A stretch of 64,000 nucleotides of DNA. It comes from Gordonia jinghuaiqii (lineage in GTDB: Bacteria > Actinomycetota > Actinomycetes > Mycobacteriales > Mycobacteriaceae). The notes below the pieces were generated by a model. That model was given only the letters and a program-made list of their open reading frames with translations. It had not been told where the DNA came from and did not search any database. Location of the stretch: the NCBI RefSeq assembly GCF_014041935.1, contig NZ_CP059491.1, positions 620,001 to 684,000 on the forward strand, read 5' to 3'. This document shows, one piece after another, positions 26,382 to 34,959 of this stretch. The first letter of the stretch is position 1, and every line of letters begins with the position of its first letter. Made by a program: the position numbers and the translations under genes.

Positions 26382-27361
26382 AGAAGAGCCGGCTGCACCG
26401 GTTCTCGACACACGACGGCGTGATCGGCGCGGTGGTCCTGCTGGTCGTCGCAGCGCTGCTGGGCACCCTCGTGGTCATCTACCTGAGGCCGCCGGGTCAG
26501 AAGTCGATCACCTTCGAGGTGACCGACGCGTCGGCGATCGAACCGGGCGAAGACGTCCGCGTCGCCGGCGTCAGTGTCGGAAAGGTCAGCGAGGTGGCAC
26601 TTGCGCCGGACCGGGTCACGGTGACGGCAAGGATCGACGAGGAGATCTTCGTCGGCGACCGGACCCGCCTCGAAGTCCGGATGCTCACGCCGGTCGGTGG
26701 TTACGCGATCACGATGATCCCGATGGGGCGGGAAGAACTGGCCACACCCATTCCGGCAGAACGGGTCACCGTGCCCTACTCGATCGGCGACATCATCCAG
26801 GCGGTGCCGAGCACCACCGACGAGGTCGACGCCGGAGAGGTCAACTCGAACCTGGACCAGGTCGCGAAAGCGCTCGGCTCCAACGACACCTCCCTGCGGG
26901 GCATCGTCGACGGTCTGGAGTCGGTCACCGAGGTCTTCGACAAACAGCGCGGGCAGGTCCATCAGATCGCCGGGCTGGCCGCGGAGTACCTCCAGACCTT
27001 CAACGGCAACCGTGAATTCGTCTTCGAGCTGATTCGCAAGATAGACATGGTGGTGAGCACCTATCACGTGAATTCGGCGGGCTTCAACTACGCCTACAAG
27101 CTGTTCGCGAACGTGCTGTACAAGCTGTCCCCGTTCATGCGCTTCTACCTCGGCCACAGTGATCTGGTCGCCCAGCACGTGAACCAGATGAAGGACACCA
27201 TCATCCGGCTCCAGCAGCAGCTCGGGCCGGCCATCGACGGCCTGGTCTCCACGCGGAAGCAGCTGGCGCAGTGGATCACTCCGCAGGGCATGCGCGAGAT
27301 CGGTGGCGGCGCGCTGTGGACCGAGAACGTGTGCATTCCGATTCCGGGAAGGAACTGCTGA
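26369..27361 (+). CDS. mceC: Mce family protein MceC
   Basis: 330 residues with an N-terminal helix (VVLLVVAALLGTLVVIYL), an MlaD domain with GEDVRVAGVSVGKVSEV and a C-terminal MCE domain ending VCIPIPGRNC. The GTG at 26369 overlaps mceB by 13 bases; an ATG three codons later is the alternative. Confidence 0.92.
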   Translation: MPAMKKSRLHRFSTHDGVIGAVVLLVVAALLGTLVVIYLRPPGQKSITFEVTDASAIEPGEDVRVAGVSVGKVSEVALAPDRVTVTARIDEEIFVGDRTRLEVRMLTPVGGYAITMIPMGREELATPIPAERVTVPYSIGDIIQAVPSTTDEVDAGEVNSNLDQVAKALGSNDTSLRGIVDGLESVTEVFDKQRGQVHQIAGLAAEYLQTFNGNREFVFELIRKIDMVVSTYHVNSAGFNYAYKLFANVLYKLSPFMRFYLGHSDLVAQHVNQMKDTIIRLQQQLGPAIDGLVSTRKQLAQWITPQGMREIGGGALWTENVCIPIPGRNC

Positions 27362-28476
27362 TGAGGGGCATCATCTCCGGCCTCGGGGCCGACCGTGCCG
27401 GCAAGCGTCGCCGGGCCGCCATCGCGTTCGGAACGGTCGTGGCGGTGGCCGCCGTGATCACGACGGTCGGGCTGAGCGCGGCCTCCGCACGTGATGTCGG
27501 TCCGGACATGGCCGGTGGTGACGGCTTCTGCGCCGACATCCCGGACACGATCGGTCTGTACAAGGGGAACCCGGTCACGCAGATGGGTATCCCGGTGGGC
27601 GAGGTCGGGAAGATCGAGAACCGCGGAAGCCATGTGCGCGTGACGTTCTCGCTCGATCCGGGTCGCAAGTATCCCGCCGGCGTCAAGGCGGTGACGAGAT
27701 CCAAGTCGCTGCTCGCCGACCGCAGCCTGGAACTCGTCGGCAACTACCAGGGCGGGCCCACACTCGTCGAGGGCGGATGCATCGGTGTCGACAACTCTTT
27801 CACGCCCAAGAGCATCTCCGAGGTCGCCGGCTCGGCGTCGGACTTCCTGAAGGCTCTGTCGGACGACGGCGGTGACGACCTCGAGAAGGTTCTCGAAGGC
27901 GCCGACCGTGCGTTCGCCGGGACCGGGACGCAGGCGGCGAAAATGTTCGAGAATGCTGCGCGCGCGGCGCAGAACCCGGACTCGTTCATCGCCGACATCG
28001 GTACGTCGATCCGGGACATGGCCCCGCTCACCGACTCCGCGGTGCGTAACTGGGATCAGATCATGTCGATCATGAACCAGGCGCCGAACGTCTCGGCGCT
28101 GGGCACCACGCTGTTCTACGACGTCGCCCGGTTCTGTCAGGGCGTCGGCTGGACCATCGCCCTTCTGTACGACATCCAGCGCAACTACGGCGACGACATC
28201 CTGTGGCCGCTGCTACACGGGCCGGTCGAGGACATCGTCGCCTACGGTGCGCAGCGCGCGCCGGAACTCTCCGAGCTCCTCGGCGTCACGCCGTCGATCG
28301 CGGCGGCGATGCGCGAGCAGGAGTCGGCCGCCGGTGCATTGTCCGTGCCGTATCAGGTACCCGAGGTCACGGTCAGCAAGGCCGAGTGCAAGGCCCTCGG
28401 CGGAGCCTGCGATCAGGAGAAGGGCACCACCTCGGTCAATCCGTTGTCGATCCTGCTGCAGAAGGCTGGTTTCTAG
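27361..28476 (+). CDS. mceD: Mce family protein MceD
   Basis: 371 residues: a helix at ~18-38, the MlaD domain containing GLYKGNPVTQMGIPVGEVGKI, and a long helical C-terminal half. The ATG overlaps the mceC stop by one base. Confidence 0.92.
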   Translation: MRGIISGLGADRAGKRRRAAIAFGTVVAVAAVITTVGLSAASARDVGPDMAGGDGFCADIPDTIGLYKGNPVTQMGIPVGEVGKIENRGSHVRVTFSLDPGRKYPAGVKAVTRSKSLLADRSLELVGNYQGGPTLVEGGCIGVDNSFTPKSISEVAGSASDFLKALSDDGGDDLEKVLEGADRAFAGTGTQAAKMFENAARAAQNPDSFIADIGTSIRDMAPLTDSAVRNWDQIMSIMNQAPNVSALGTTLFYDVARFCQGVGWTIALLYDIQRNYGDDILWPLLHGPVEDIVAYGAQRAPELSELLGVTPSIAAAMREQESAAGALSVPYQVPEVTVSKAECKALGGACDQEKGTTSVNPLSILLQKAGF

Positions 28477-29508
28477 ATGAGCGCGAAACGAATCCTCGTC
28501 GCGGCGATCGCGGTCTGCGCGATCGTCGTCGGCCTGACCGGATGCTCGTCGCTGAGCCCGAATCGCCTTCCGTCGGTGAAGAGCAGCGTGCCGCTCGACT
28601 ACCGGGTGACCCTGCAGTTCACCAGTGTTCTGAACCTCCCCGACGGCGCCGACGTGATGATGAACGGAATCCAGGTCGGCCGCGTGGAGTCGACGAAGCC
28701 CACTCCCGATGGCATCGATGTCGTCGTCGGACTGACCGACGACCGTGCGGTGCCGGCCGGTTCGTCCGCGATCATCCGGCAGAACACCCCCCTCGGCGAC
28801 ACCTACCTCGCCATCGAACCGCCGGCCCGTGACAGCTCCGGCGAGTATCTCCGAGAAGGCAGCGTCATCCCGGTCGATCGGACGACCTCGCCTCCGCCGC
28901 TCGAGGACACCATCGCCGTCCTGGCGTACTTCGTCAACGGCGGCAGCATCCAGAAGGTCCAGGACACGATGGCGACCCTGAACCGCACGATGCCGCCGGT
29001 CGGCGATGTCCGGAAGCTCGCGGCGATCGTGTCGAAGGACCTCGACGACCTGTCGCGGAACACCGACGAGCTCGAGCGGACGATCAACTCGCTCAACGCC
29101 GTGTCCCAGTCCTTCGACGACAGCCGGGTCCAGATCGACCACGTCTTCTCCGATCAGGGCCTGCACTACTGGAAGACCGTGGCCAAATCGCTGGTCGCCC
29201 ACATCAGTACGCTGCTCCCGTCGGTGGGGTCGGTGTTCACCGGTGGGCTGTTCCTCGTGCCGCTGCTGAACTCCCTCGCCGACACCGGCGAGGCCGGCCG
29301 CGGGATGTGGGATCAGGCGCCGTCCACCGGCGCCGCGATGGCGAAGTTCCTCGAGAACACGCTGATCCCGTTCGCCAAGAACCCCTCGGTCAACGTCTCG
29401 TCGGTTCGCGTCACCGCCACGGACAGCGGTTCGGTGCGAACGGCGGGTAAGAAGCAGCTCCTCGGGGACACCAAGCTGCTGCTGAGCATGCTGGGAGCAA
29501 TCCGATGA
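28477..29508 (+). CDS. mceE: Mce family lipoprotein MceE
   Basis: 343 residues. As is usual for the fifth Mce protein it is a lipoprotein: the signal peptide ends in VGLTGCSS with the lipidated Cys near residue 23. An MlaD domain follows (GADVMMNGIQVGRVES). It begins at the base after the mceD stop. Confidence 0.93.
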   Translation: MSAKRILVAAIAVCAIVVGLTGCSSLSPNRLPSVKSSVPLDYRVTLQFTSVLNLPDGADVMMNGIQVGRVESTKPTPDGIDVVVGLTDDRAVPAGSSAIIRQNTPLGDTYLAIEPPARDSSGEYLREGSVIPVDRTTSPPPLEDTIAVLAYFVNGGSIQKVQDTMATLNRTMPPVGDVRKLAAIVSKDLDDLSRNTDELERTINSLNAVSQSFDDSRVQIDHVFSDQGLHYWKTVAKSLVAHISTLLPSVGSVFTGGLFLVPLLNSLADTGEAGRGMWDQAPSTGAAMAKFLENTLIPFAKNPSVNVSSVRVTATDSGSVRTAGKKQLLGDTKLLLSMLGAIR

Positions 29509-30461
29509 TCACGAAGACCTGCGTGTCGGTGGTGGCCATGCTGGCGCTGGCCGTCCTGTCGATCGCCTACATCCTCAACGTCGGACTGCACGTCAAGTCG
29601 CCGTCGGCGAAGCACGCGACGATCACCGTCCCCGACACCAACGGCATCCTCATCGGTTCGCGTGTGCTGCTCCGCGGTATCGAGATCGGGCACGTCACCT
29701 CGATCCGGCAGTCCGCGGACGGAGCCCAGATCACCTGGGACTACGACGAATCGGAGAATGTTCCGGTGGAGTCGGAGTTCCGGGTCGACAACCTCTCGGC
29801 GCTCGGCGAGGCCTACGTGGCCGTCATGCCGAGTACGGCCGGCGGACCGTACCTGCAGGACAACGCTCTGGTCGACGGCGAGAGCGTCTCCAGTTCGGCG
29901 ACGTTCAAGGAACTCTCCGAGCGGGTGACCGAGGTGCTGGGCCAGACCGACCCGGAGAAGGTTCAGCGGGTGTTCGCCGAACTCGACCTGGGTCTGCCCG
30001 ACGGGATGGAGGTCATCGAGGACCTCAATCGCGCCGGACGGCTCCTGACGTCCGAGTTCATCCAGCAGGCCGATCAACTCACCACGCTGCTGGCCACGAT
30101 GCAGCCGCTGCTGATGCGGTCCACACCGCTCCCCGGCCTGCTGCGCGCGACCGCGCCGAACCTCGAGGGATTCGGTCTGGGGTTCTCGGCGATGGCATCA
30201 GGCACCAAGGATGCCGTCGACTGGAGCGGTCCGATGTACACCGGCATCACCACTGGCGCATCGCCTCTCGTGGCGGCTCTGCAGAAGTTCCTCGATGACA
30301 GCGGAGCGGATCTGAAGGTCATCGGCGACAACCTGTTGCCCGCGGCCCAGTCCGGTGCGGCCTCGCTGCGGACCGTCGACATGGGCCGGTTCCTCGACAA
30401 CCTGTTGAACGCAACGGATTCCGGAGCGATCGACGTCAAGATCCCGGTGGGAGGTCGATGA
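29505..30461 (+). CDS. mceF: Mce family protein MceF
   Basis: 318 residues: N-terminal helix (VVAMLALAVLSIAYILNVGL), MlaD domain with GSRVLLRGIEIGHVTSI, and a helical C-terminus. The ATG overlaps the mceE stop by four bases. It completes the set of six. Confidence 0.93.
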   Translation: MITKTCVSVVAMLALAVLSIAYILNVGLHVKSPSAKHATITVPDTNGILIGSRVLLRGIEIGHVTSIRQSADGAQITWDYDESENVPVESEFRVDNLSALGEAYVAVMPSTAGGPYLQDNALVDGESVSSSATFKELSERVTEVLGQTDPEKVQRVFAELDLGLPDGMEVIEDLNRAGRLLTSEFIQQADQLTTLLATMQPLLMRSTPLPGLLRATAPNLEGFGLGFSAMASGTKDAVDWSGPMYTGITTGASPLVAALQKFLDDSGADLKVIGDNLLPAAQSGAASLRTVDMGRFLDNLLNATDSGAIDVKIPVGGR

Positions 30462-30482
30462 TGCCGCGTCGAAGACAGGCGG

Positions 30483-30538
30483 GACGGGCGTAGCCTCGGC
30501 TCCGTCGCCTCGATGTCACAGACGGGCGTAGCCCCGTC
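30483..30538. repeat. Direct repeat GACGGGCGTAGCC with hairpin
   Basis: GACGGGCGTAGCC occurs at 30483 and 30521. The second copy continues to a perfect hairpin GACGGG-CGTAGC-CCCGTC (30521-30538). It fills the gap between mceF and mas and looks like a small dispersed palindromic repeat or a processing/attenuation site within the operon. Confidence 0.5.
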
Positions 30539-30584
30539 ATCCTCCGCAGCCACGTCGAAACCCCTGATCTGAAATGAGAATCCC

Positions 30585-31382
30585 ATGAAGACCGACGCTC
30601 GCCCCGCCAACGACCAGACCGACTCCGCCGCGGACGATCCGGTGGTCGAAGAGAACGTCACCGATACGACGGCTGACGAGAAGTCCGCTGCGAAGAAGTC
30701 CGCCGAGAAGAAGTCCGCTGCGAAGAAGTCCGCTGCGAAGACGCATGAGCCGAAGTCCCGTCTGGCCGGGCGTTCGGTGTCGCTGCGCTCCGTCCTCGTG
30801 GGCGCGATCGCCGTCCTGGTGGTGGCCGCCCTGGCGCTGATGGGCTGGCAGCTGTGGAGCACCTCGAACGAGGTCGACGACCTGAAGGCGGCCTCGGCGG
30901 ATCAGGCGAAGGCAGAGCAGGTCGCCCTCGACTACGCGCAGGGCGCCGCGAACATGAGCTTCGAGAACCCGGAGGACTGGCGGAGTCGCCTCACCGAGGG
31001 GACCTCGCCGGAACTGTCCGAACGCCTGCGCCAGGCGTCGACCCAGATGGAACAGCTGCTGCGTCCGCTGCAGTGGTCATCGACCGCGGAACCCATTGCG
31101 GCGAAGGTCGAATCGGTCGACGGTGACTCCTACCAGGTGGTGGCCTTCGTCAACGTGCGCACCAAGAACGTGCAGGCACCGTCGGGCATCGAGTCGACGG
31201 CGACCTACCGGATGACCCTGGACAAGAGTCAGGACTGGCTCATCACCGCCATCAGCAGCACGGGCTCGAACCTGGACGCCAACGAGGGTGGAGCCCCGGC
31301 CCCGGCACAGCAGGCCCCGGCACAGCAGGCCCCGGCACAGCAGGCACCCGGTCAGCCCGCACCCGCGGTCCCGGGCAACTGA
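30585..31382 (+). CDS. Mce-associated membrane protein (Mas)
   Basis: A 265-residue partner of the Mce complex. A Lys/Ala/Ser-rich cytoplasmic part (KKSAEKKSA repeats, residues ~27-50) is followed by one membrane helix (VGAIAVLVVAALALMGWQLW, residues ~68-87) and an NTF2-like periplasmic domain. The C-terminus has three APAQQ repeats encoded by near-identical 15-base units (31307-31350). Such proteins are placed after mceF in mycobacteria and stabilise the importer. Confidence 0.85.
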   Translation: MKTDARPANDQTDSAADDPVVEENVTDTTADEKSAAKKSAEKKSAAKKSAAKTHEPKSRLAGRSVSLRSVLVGAIAVLVVAALALMGWQLWSTSNEVDDLKAASADQAKAEQVALDYAQGAANMSFENPEDWRSRLTEGTSPELSERLRQASTQMEQLLRPLQWSSTAEPIAAKVESVDGDSYQVVAFVNVRTKNVQAPSGIESTATYRMTLDKSQDWLITAISSTGSNLDANEGGAPAPAQQAPAQQAPAQQAPGQPAPAVPGN

Positions 31383-31409
31383 ACACGACTGAGGAGGAGG
31401 TGAATCGCC

Positions 31410-32504
31410 ATGGGTGTTGAGGTCAGTGTCGAGAATCTGACGAAGTCTTTTGGTTCCCAGAACATTTGGCGGGACGTGTCGTTGACACTCCCGGAGGGTG
31501 AGGTCTCTGCGCTGCTGGGTCCGTCGGGTACCGGTAAGTCGGTGTTTCTGAAGACGTTGATCGGGTTGCTGCATCCGGAGCAGGGTTCGGTGATCGTCGA
31601 TGGCACCGACATCACGCAGTGTTCGGCCAAGGAGCTCTATGAGATCCGCAAGCTGTTCGGTGTGCTGTTCCAGGATGGTGCGCTGTTCGGTTCGATGAGT
31701 TTGTTCGACAACATCGCGTTCCCGCTTCGTGAGCACACGAAGAAGAAGGAGAACGAGGTCCGCGACATCGTGATGGAGAAGATCGACCTGGTCGGTTTGA
31801 CCGGTGCCGAGGACAAGCTTCCCGGTGAGATCTCCGGTGGTATGCGCAAGCGTGCCGGCCTGGCGCGGGCGTTGGTGCTGGATCCGCAGATCATCCTGTG
31901 CGACGAGCCGGACTCGGGTCTGGATCCGGTGCGTACGGCCTACATCTCGCAGTTGTTGATCGACATCAACGCGCAGATCGACGCGACGATCCTGATCGTG
32001 ACGCACAACATCAACATCGCCCGGACCATCCCGGACAACATCGGCATGTTGTTCCGCAAGGAGCTGGTGATGTTCGGTCCGCGTGAGCAGCTGTTGACCT
32101 CGGAGCAGCCGGTGGTCAAGCAGTTCCTCTCCGGTGACCGGTTCGGTCCGATCGGTATGTCGGAGGAGAAGGACGACGCGGTTGCCGCGCAGGAGGCTGC
32201 GATGCAGGCTGCGGGTATCTCCGGTGGCGGTACCAAGGAGGACTTCACCGAGATCATCCCGCAGGTGCAGCCCAATCCTGGTATGCCCGAACGCAAGGCC
32301 GTCGCCCGCCACCGCGAGCGGGTGCACGCACTGCTGCCGGAGCTCCCGCCGCACGCGCAGGAAGCGGTCCGCCGCAGCATGGAGGAAGAGGACCGCATCC
32401 GTGCCGAGGGCGACGCCCATGCGGCGGATGTGGCCGGCGGCGTCGCCGGGCCGAGGGGGCGGGACTGGCAGGACGGACCCACTCAGGTCCTGCCCCGGGT
32501 CTGA
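31410..32504 (+). CDS. mceG: Mce importer ATPase MceG (Mkl)
   Basis: ATP-binding subunit that energises Mce importers, 364 residues. Walker A is GPSGTGKS (near residue 35), the signature segment is ISGGMRKRAGLARAL, Walker B is ILCDEPDSGLDP and the switch His is in VTHN. The extra C-terminal ~110 residues are typical of Mkl and bind the permeases. The strong GAGGAGGAGG site precedes the ATG. Codons of the ATPase part use G or T in third position more than the neighbours. In M. tuberculosis mceG is not inside an mce operon, so the linkage here is notable. Confidence 0.93.
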   Translation: MGVEVSVENLTKSFGSQNIWRDVSLTLPEGEVSALLGPSGTGKSVFLKTLIGLLHPEQGSVIVDGTDITQCSAKELYEIRKLFGVLFQDGALFGSMSLFDNIAFPLREHTKKKENEVRDIVMEKIDLVGLTGAEDKLPGEISGGMRKRAGLARALVLDPQIILCDEPDSGLDPVRTAYISQLLIDINAQIDATILIVTHNINIARTIPDNIGMLFRKELVMFGPREQLLTSEQPVVKQFLSGDRFGPIGMSEEKDDAVAAQEAAMQAAGISGGGTKEDFTEIIPQVQPNPGMPERKAVARHRERVHALLPELPPHAQEAVRRSMEEEDRIRAEGDAHAADVAGGVAGPRGRDWQDGPTQVLPRV

Positions 32505-32551
32505 GAGCGCGTCCGGCGCAGCGTCGTCGTCGCGGCCCGCGCACGCCCGCT

Positions 32552-32568
32552 ACCTATAGATGTTAGGT
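32552..32568. promoter_or_regulatory. Perfect ACCTA-N7-TAGGT operator before thiolase-like gene
   Basis: ACCTA-TAGATGT-TAGGT, the only site of the family with both arms perfect. It lies in an AT-rich patch 68 bases upstream of the thiolase-like gene, and TTTTAGGTT directly follows. Confidence 0.65.
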
Positions 32569-32635
32569 TTTAGGTTCCGTGCCGGGCCGTGAACTCCTCA
32601 CGAGTACCCATGCCTGAAGTGGAGGCGAATCGTTC

Positions 32636-34117
32636 ATGAGAATTGATCCCCGTACACCTGTCCTCGTGGGGGGTGGGCAGGTGAACGAACGAGACGGTGG
32701 GGTCGAACCCGTCGATCTGATCGTGCGTGCCGCACGAGAGGCCGCAGCGCAGGCCGGCGCGCCCAAGCTGCTCGAGGTCGTCGACGCGGTGCGTGTGGTG
32801 GGTTTGCTCTCCTGGCGCTACCGCGATCCCGGTGCGCTCGTGGCGAACCGCATCGGCGCGACACCGAAGCGCACCGGTTACACGGGCAACGGTGGCAGTA
32901 CTCCACAGGTGCTGGTCAACGACGCCGCCGAGGACATCGCCGCGGGACGGGCCGACGTCATCCTGATCGGCGGTGCGGAGTCCTGGCGGACGCGGATGAA
33001 GTTGCGTGCCAGGGGTGAGCGTCCGGCGTGGACCAGGCAGGACGACTCGGTGCCGCCGGCCGAGATCGTCGTGCCCGACGTGCCCATGGAGGCCGAGAGC
33101 GAGCGTCGGATCGGGCTGGACCGCCCGTCGTTCGTCTATCCGCTGTTCGAGCAGGCGCTGAGGATCTCGGCCGGTCGGGGCATCGTCGAGCATGCTCAGC
33201 ACCTCGGCGCGCTCTGGTCGTCGTTCAGTGAGGTGGCCACGACGAACCCGTACGCCTGGACGCAGCGGTCCTACGTCGCCACCGAACTGGCGACGGCGTC
33301 GGAGAACAACCGCTGGATCTCGACTCCCTACCTGAAGTTGCTCAACTCCAACAACATGGTCGACCAGGGCGCCGCCCTGATCCTGTGCTCGGCCGGGGCC
33401 GCGGAGCGACTCGGTGTGCCTCGCTCGGAATGGGTGTTCCCGCACAGCGGTACCGAATCGAAGGATACCGACGCCGTCGCGGCACGCGGAGCGCTCGACC
33501 GGTCGGCGGCGATCAGGATCGGCGCACACCGCGCCCTGGAACTGGCCCGCCTGGGGATCGACGACGTCTCGTTCCTGGACATCTACTCCTGCTTCCCGTC
33601 CGCGGTGCAGGTGGCCGCCATCGAGCTGGGGCTCGATCCGAGTGGTACTCAGCGACCCCTCACCTGCACCGGTGGCCTCACCTTCGCCGGTGGACCGTGG
33701 AACAACTACAGCACGCACGCCATCGCCACGGTGGCGTCGCGGCTGCGGGAATCGCCGGGCACCTACGGTCTGGTGACCGCGAACAGCGGGTACCTCACCA
33801 AGCACGCCTTCGGCGTGTACAGCACCGAGCCTCCGGAAGGCGGCTTCCGGCGTGAGAACGTCCAGGCCGAGGTGGACGCCGAGCCCACGACGGCGGTGGC
33901 CGAAACCCATCACGGTGGAGCCGAGATCGAATCCTGGACAGTCGCTTTCGGCCGGGAGGGTGAGCCCGACAAGGCGTTTGTCGCGGCGCGGGTGCCGGGC
34001 GGTGCGCGGACGCTGGCGGTGGTCACCGACCGGGGGGACCTCGACGAGTTCGCCGACGCCGAGATGGCCGGCCGCTCGCTGCGGGTCGAGGAGTCCGGGA
34101 CGGCCCGGCTCGATTGA
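32636..34117 (+). CDS. Thiolase-like protein without the nucleophilic cysteine
   Basis: A 493-residue thiolase-superfamily protein (acetyl-CoA acetyltransferase-like). The fold is seen in VGGGQV, ADVILIGGAES and LDIYSCFPSAVQVAA, with CTGGLTFAGGPWNNY near the C-terminal active-site loop. Where thiolases have Cys in a CxSG loop it has GNGGSTP (residues 84-90), so ordinary thiolytic cleavage is doubtful. About 90 extra C-terminal residues form a beta-rich domain after the thiolase fold. It is monocistronic, with its own operator. It may act as a lipid-transfer or retro-aldol enzyme. Confidence 0.75.
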   Translation: MRIDPRTPVLVGGGQVNERDGGVEPVDLIVRAAREAAAQAGAPKLLEVVDAVRVVGLLSWRYRDPGALVANRIGATPKRTGYTGNGGSTPQVLVNDAAEDIAAGRADVILIGGAESWRTRMKLRARGERPAWTRQDDSVPPAEIVVPDVPMEAESERRIGLDRPSFVYPLFEQALRISAGRGIVEHAQHLGALWSSFSEVATTNPYAWTQRSYVATELATASENNRWISTPYLKLLNSNNMVDQGAALILCSAGAAERLGVPRSEWVFPHSGTESKDTDAVAARGALDRSAAIRIGAHRALELARLGIDDVSFLDIYSCFPSAVQVAAIELGLDPSGTQRPLTCTGGLTFAGGPWNNYSTHAIATVASRLRESPGTYGLVTANSGYLTKHAFGVYSTEPPEGGFRRENVQAEVDAEPTTAVAETHHGGAEIESWTVAFGREGEPDKAFVAARVPGGARTLAVVTDRGDLDEFADAEMAGRSLRVEESGTARLD

Positions 34118-34125
34118 CCCGACAT

Positions 34126-34142
34126 ACCTAACGACGTAAGGT
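34126..34142. promoter_or_regulatory. ACCTA-N7-AAGGT operator before the NTF2/DUF35 operon
   Basis: ACCTA-ACGACGT-AAGGT with one mismatch in the right arm, 45 bases upstream of the NTF2-like gene and only 9 bases after the thiolase-like stop. It shows that a separate promoter serves the seven-gene operon. Confidence 0.6.
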
Positions 34143-34186
34143 TTATTGCACAGACGCCGGGCATCCGGCGGTGAAGGAGAGACGCG

Positions 34187-34501
34187 ATGAGCGAGATCGA
34201 TGACTTTCGTGCGCGCTATGCGCAGCACGTCGGCCACGTCGCCGCCGGAGACATGAAATCCGCGTTGGCGGAGATGGTCCAGGAGAACCTCCCGACCGTG
34301 TTCGAGGGCGTCGACGTGCCCCGTGGCGCGATCGAGGACCATCGAATCGTCGGTGTCCGTGCGGATGGCGACCGGATGATCGGCGAGGCCGTCTACACAT
34401 TCGACGGCCGTCGGGTCGGGCTCCGCTCGGTCTGGGAACGCCGCGACGGCACCTGGCTGGCCGCCGCCCTGGAGAACTTCCCGCCGGGTGATGGGGCATG
34501 A
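34187..34501 (+). CDS. Small NTF2/SnoaL-like protein
   Basis: A 104-residue protein with the alpha+beta pattern of the NTF2 fold: an N-terminal helix (DDFRARYAQHVGHVAAGD), a second helix (ALAEMVQENL), and strands ending in GLRSVWERRDGTWLAAALENF. GGAGAG precedes the ATG. Its stop overlaps the start of the DUF35 gene, so it is likely a partner of the DUF35/thiolase-like pair. Function unknown. Confidence 0.7.
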   Translation: MSEIDDFRARYAQHVGHVAAGDMKSALAEMVQENLPTVFEGVDVPRGAIEDHRIVGVRADGDRMIGEAVYTFDGRRVGLRSVWERRDGTWLAAALENFPPGDGA

Positions 34502-34959
34502 CCGCCACGACGACCGACGTCCCGTGGGGTCCTGCTGTGGATGGTATCGACGCACCGTACTGGGAGGGTCTCCTCGCAGGTGAACTGCGTCTGCAGTGTT
34601 GCGGCACGTGTCGGACCTGGATCTGGAGCCCGCAGTCGGTGTGCAGCAACTGCCACGGCTTCGACCTCGAATGGCGCAGCGTCGAACCGGTCGGCACCGT
34701 CTACAGCTGGAGTCGGAGCTGGTATCCGTACATCGAGGAACTCTCCGACCGGATGCCCTACATCAGCGTTCTCGTCGAACTCGCCGACGCCGGTGGCCGC
34801 CGTGTCCTCGGCCTGCTCGTCGACGATGTGGAGCGGACGCCGAGGATCGGTGAGTCCGTCATCGGTGTCTTCGAGCACAAGGAAGGCGAACCCTGGCCGC
34901 TGCTGAGGTGGCGCCGGAACGATTCGGCCGCAGCCGATTCGATGCGGGGAGGACGCTGA
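34498..34959 (+). CDS. DUF35 zinc-ribbon/OB-fold protein
   Basis: A 153-residue protein with a short N-terminal helix, a zinc ribbon of two Cys pairs (CGTC and CSNC, residues ~34-52) and an OB fold (VGTVYSWSRSW...GESVIGVFEHKEG). Such proteins bind the partner thiolase-fold enzyme encoded next door; in steroid catabolism the DUF35 part of ChsH2 activates the aldolase Ltp2. It overlaps the genes on both sides (ATGA and TGATG), which implies equal production. Confidence 0.88.
   Translation: MTATTTDVPWGPAVDGIDAPYWEGLLAGELRLQCCGTCRTWIWSPQSVCSNCHGFDLEWRSVEPVGTVYSWSRSWYPYIEELSDRMPYISVLVELADAGGRRVLGLLVDDVERTPRIGESVIGVFEHKEGEPWPLLRWRRNDSAAADSMRGGR

Noticed and set aside
31307..31350. Short tandem repeats at the end of mas as a possible CRISPR or recombination site
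   Set aside because: The repeats are in frame and encode APAQQ units; no spacers or cas genes.
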